Shown piece by piece: positions 62,111 through 64,000 of a stretch of 64,000 bases of DNA. The notes below the pieces were generated by a model. The model worked only from the letters and a program-made list of their open reading frames with translations. It searched no databases and was not told where the DNA came from. The translations under genes were made by a program, and so were the position numbers. The DNA lies in assembly GCA_965112735.1 (NCBI GenBank), contig OZ218956.1:3162001-3226000 (forward strand). The letters run 5' to 3'. The stretch comes from Phaeosaccion multiseriatum (taxonomy: Eukaryota; Ochrophyta, other classes). Each line of letters starts with the position of its first letter. The first letter of the stretch is position 1.

Positions 62111-63447
62111 CACTTCGTCCCAATCCAAGAGGGTGGCCGGGACGGGACATACATCGATCAACCTTGGGGGTGGGCGTGTCTCACTCGGAAGCTCCTCTCT
62201 CTCTACTCCATCCCCCCCCCTCTCTCTACTCCATCTCTCCCTCTCGCTCTCTCTACTCCATCTCCCTCCCTCTCTCTCTCCATCCCGCCCTCTCTCTCTA
62301 CTACGTCTCCCCTCCTCTCCCTCTCTCTGCCCTTCATCTCTCCAACTCTTTCCTCCATCCCCCACCCTCTCTCTACTCCATCTCTCCCTCTCCCTCTCTC
62401 TACTCCGTCTCCCTCCCTCCTCCATCTCCCCCTCTCTCTCCGTCCTGCCCTCTCTCTCTACTACGTCTCCCCTCCTCGCTCTACTCCCTCTCCCTCACTC
62501 TGCCCTTCATCTCTCCCTCTCTTCTCCTTCCTCCATCCCCCAGTCTCTCTCTACTACATCTCTACTCCGTCTCCCTCACTCTCTCTCTTCTCCCATCTCC
62601 CTCTCTTCTTTCCTCCACGTCTCCCTCCCTCTGTCCTCCATCTCTTCCTCTCCCTCTCTCTCTACTCCATCTCCTTCTCTCTCTCTACACCATCTCCCCC
62701 TCTCTCTCCCCGGCCCTTTGCCTCTCTCCCTACTTCTTTCCCCTTCCCCCCTCCCACATTCTCTCCCTCTCCTCTTGTCTCTCTCTACCCCCTCTCGCTC
62801 TACTCCCCCCCCCCTCTCGCTCTACTCTCTCTCGTCCTCCCTCTCTCCCTCCCTCCCTCTCTCCACCTCCCTCCCTCTACCTCCCGCCTTATCCCACTCT
62901 CTCTCACCTCTATATACTTCTCAATATTCCCTCCGCTCCCACCGCGTGACCGCGAAGACCTGTATCTCCTACTGGGGTCAACACCATTGCCCACTGTTCC
63001 CATGCCGCCCTCCTCCCTCCTGTGTCCTTCCAATAGGGAGGAAGTGCCTGCAGCCGTGTCGTACACCTCTTCGGCAGCGGAGCCGTTTCGTGCTCCTCCT
63101 TCTCCTCCCCCTGCTGTTCCTACTTCACCCCATGCTGCTGCTGCTGCCGCCGCTGCTGCTGCCGCCTGCTCTTCCAGCTGCTGCTGCTCTAACTTCTTCC
63201 TCCTCTTCTTCTCCTTCTTCTTTCTCCTTCTCTTGTCCAGCTGTTCCTGCTCTAACTTGGCGGTGTACTGGGCCTCTTTCCTCTCTCTCTCCTGCTGCCG
63301 CGACGAGGTGCCGGAGGAGGAGGATGGCACACCAGTCTCTCCTGGGGAGTTCTCGGTTGTGTCGGCCTCGCCTGTCTGTCTCTGACCGCGCCTATTCTTC
63401 AGCAGCGTAGCGCTCTTGGGATCGCTGGCAGCCAGAACCTCGAGACG
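62111..63447 (-). CDS. Tentative upstream exons of the coiled-coil/PH-like gene
   Basis: An open stretch from an acceptor at 63447 (cag/CGTCTC) down to about 62945 encodes RLEVLAASDPKSATLLKNRR and then a strongly charged coiled coil (QQERERKEAQYTAKLEQEQL, DKRRRKKKEKKRRKKLEQQQ). A short exon, 62111-62162, could encode LIDVCPVPATLLDWDEV and leaves the frame needed by the exon at 61983. The donor of the large exon is not clear; a phase-compatible but weak one is CG/gtcacg. These fit an N-terminal extension of the 59856-61983 gene, whose start would then lie upstream of 63447, possibly outside the window. Confidence 0.4.
62195..62920. repeat. 700-bp pyrimidine tract
   Basis: Nearly pure C/T on the plus strand, made of CTCTCTCTACTCCATCTCCC-type units of about 40-60 bp. 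It lies in a probable intron. Confidence 0.9.
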
Positions 63448-64000
63448 CTGATTGTGTCGAAGGCGTTGCAACAGAAAGGAAGAGAGAGAGAGATGGTAGA
63501 GAGAGATGGAAGAAGAGGTTAGTTAGTGAGATACCGGAGAGAGAGAAGAAGAGGTGAGAGAGACACTCAGACAGACACAGAGAGGAGAGCCTGCCCACAC
63601 CACTTTCGCGTACGCACAGCCACTACACCGTACCAGCGCTGCTGCCTCTAATCGCCGGACGCCTTCATCCCCCCCCGCTTGCCCCCTGACCAGGAGTGAC
63701 AAGAGACGAGGAAAGCAAGAAGAAAGCAGTTGAGAAGCAGGTGATTAGAGTTGGGCTCAGGCTCCCACCAACCTCCCCCTCTCAGTCAGGAAAGCAGGTG
63801 GGTTGTCTTGGAAGGGAAGGGGGGTGTATTTAAGCGAGCCCATGTTCGGTCAGGCGTACGCTGCCTTTCCCGACGGACGAAGTAGAGACAGAGGGACAGA
63901 GAGAGAGAGAGAGAGAGAGACAAAAGAAGAGAGAGGCCGAGAGAGAGAGAGAGAGAGCGAGGCAGAGAGGCCACGAGAGAGCGAGAAAGGGAACGGGGAG
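63448..64000. other. Right edge, no confident gene
   Basis: GA-rich stretches (63480-63590, 63890-63970) flank unique sequence. The region may hold the promoter or first exon of the coiled-coil/PH-like gene. Confidence 0.35.

Overview
The window looks like nuclear DNA from a stramenopile (ochrophyte-type) microalga. The genes are short, intron-rich (GT-AG, donors mostly gtgagt or gtaagt) and closely packed on both strands, with no operons and no bacterial signals. Four predicted proteins begin with a secretory signal peptide that runs into an ASAFAP-like plastid-entry motif (ribosomal protein L15, an FSH1-type hydrolase, a SnoaL-like protein and, more weakly, an unknown protein). That fits a red-algal secondary plastid. 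Eustigmatophyte affinity is a guess; I cannot fix the genus. The DNA is full of simple repeats (GGA/TCC, CAG, CA/TG, GA/CT), so most long open frames are repeat artefacts.

Layout. 228-3213 (-): PH/FYVE protein with a PI-kinase-like helical region, probably continuing off the left edge. 3957-8109 (-): Rad60/NFATC2IP-like SUMO-domain protein. 8581-9432 (+): NIPSNAP. 10294-13559 (-): CAF-1 subunit B. 13897-14814 (+): unknown. 15433-18474 (-): Ldh_2-family dehydrogenase in ten exons. 18679-19392 (+): plastid SnoaL-like protein. 20316-25813 (-): SNM1/Pso2 nuclease. 26161-27516 (-): F-box-like/ankyrin protein. 27867-28291: short inverted-repeat transposon. 28626-30424 (-): glutathione S-transferase. 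30729-32585 (+): four-repeat C2H2 protein of unknown family. 33061-34600 (-): plastid FSH1 hydrolase. 34849-38629 (+): probable plastid protein of unknown family. 39498-43162 (-): membrane RING protein. 43636-46059 (+): four-TM protein. 47496-50281 (-): PA-TM-RING ubiquitin ligase. 50627-55139 (+): diflavin reductase NDOR1/Tah18. 56872-58774 (-): plastid ribosomal protein L15. 59856-61983 and probably to 63447 (-): coiled-coil/PH-like protein.

Several genes share a theme: chromatin and DNA repair (CAF-1B, SNM1, Rad60-like) and ubiquitin/SUMO biology (Rad60-like, two RING proteins, the F-box-like protein). They look like ordinary neighbours, not a co-regulated cluster. Many are divergent pairs with 200-470 bp shared promoters, and three such promoters share a GAAACTGAAA-type motif.

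The most unusual signal is a dispersed micro-repeat with the core CAGTTGGTGATACAG, usually flanked by CAG triplets. At least 14 copies lie in the window, eight of them exact over 15 bases. It occurs in both orientations and is read in different frames inside unrelated proteins (QLVIQQ, AVGDTA, or AVSPTA when antisense). Conservation therefore seems to act on the DNA or RNA, not on the protein. Other notable points are a GC-AG intron, an intron with complementary GGA and TCC arrays, a C16 frame break in CAF-1B, three repeated ASF1-binding-like motifs in the CAF-1B tail, and very large low-complexity insertions inside catalytic domains.
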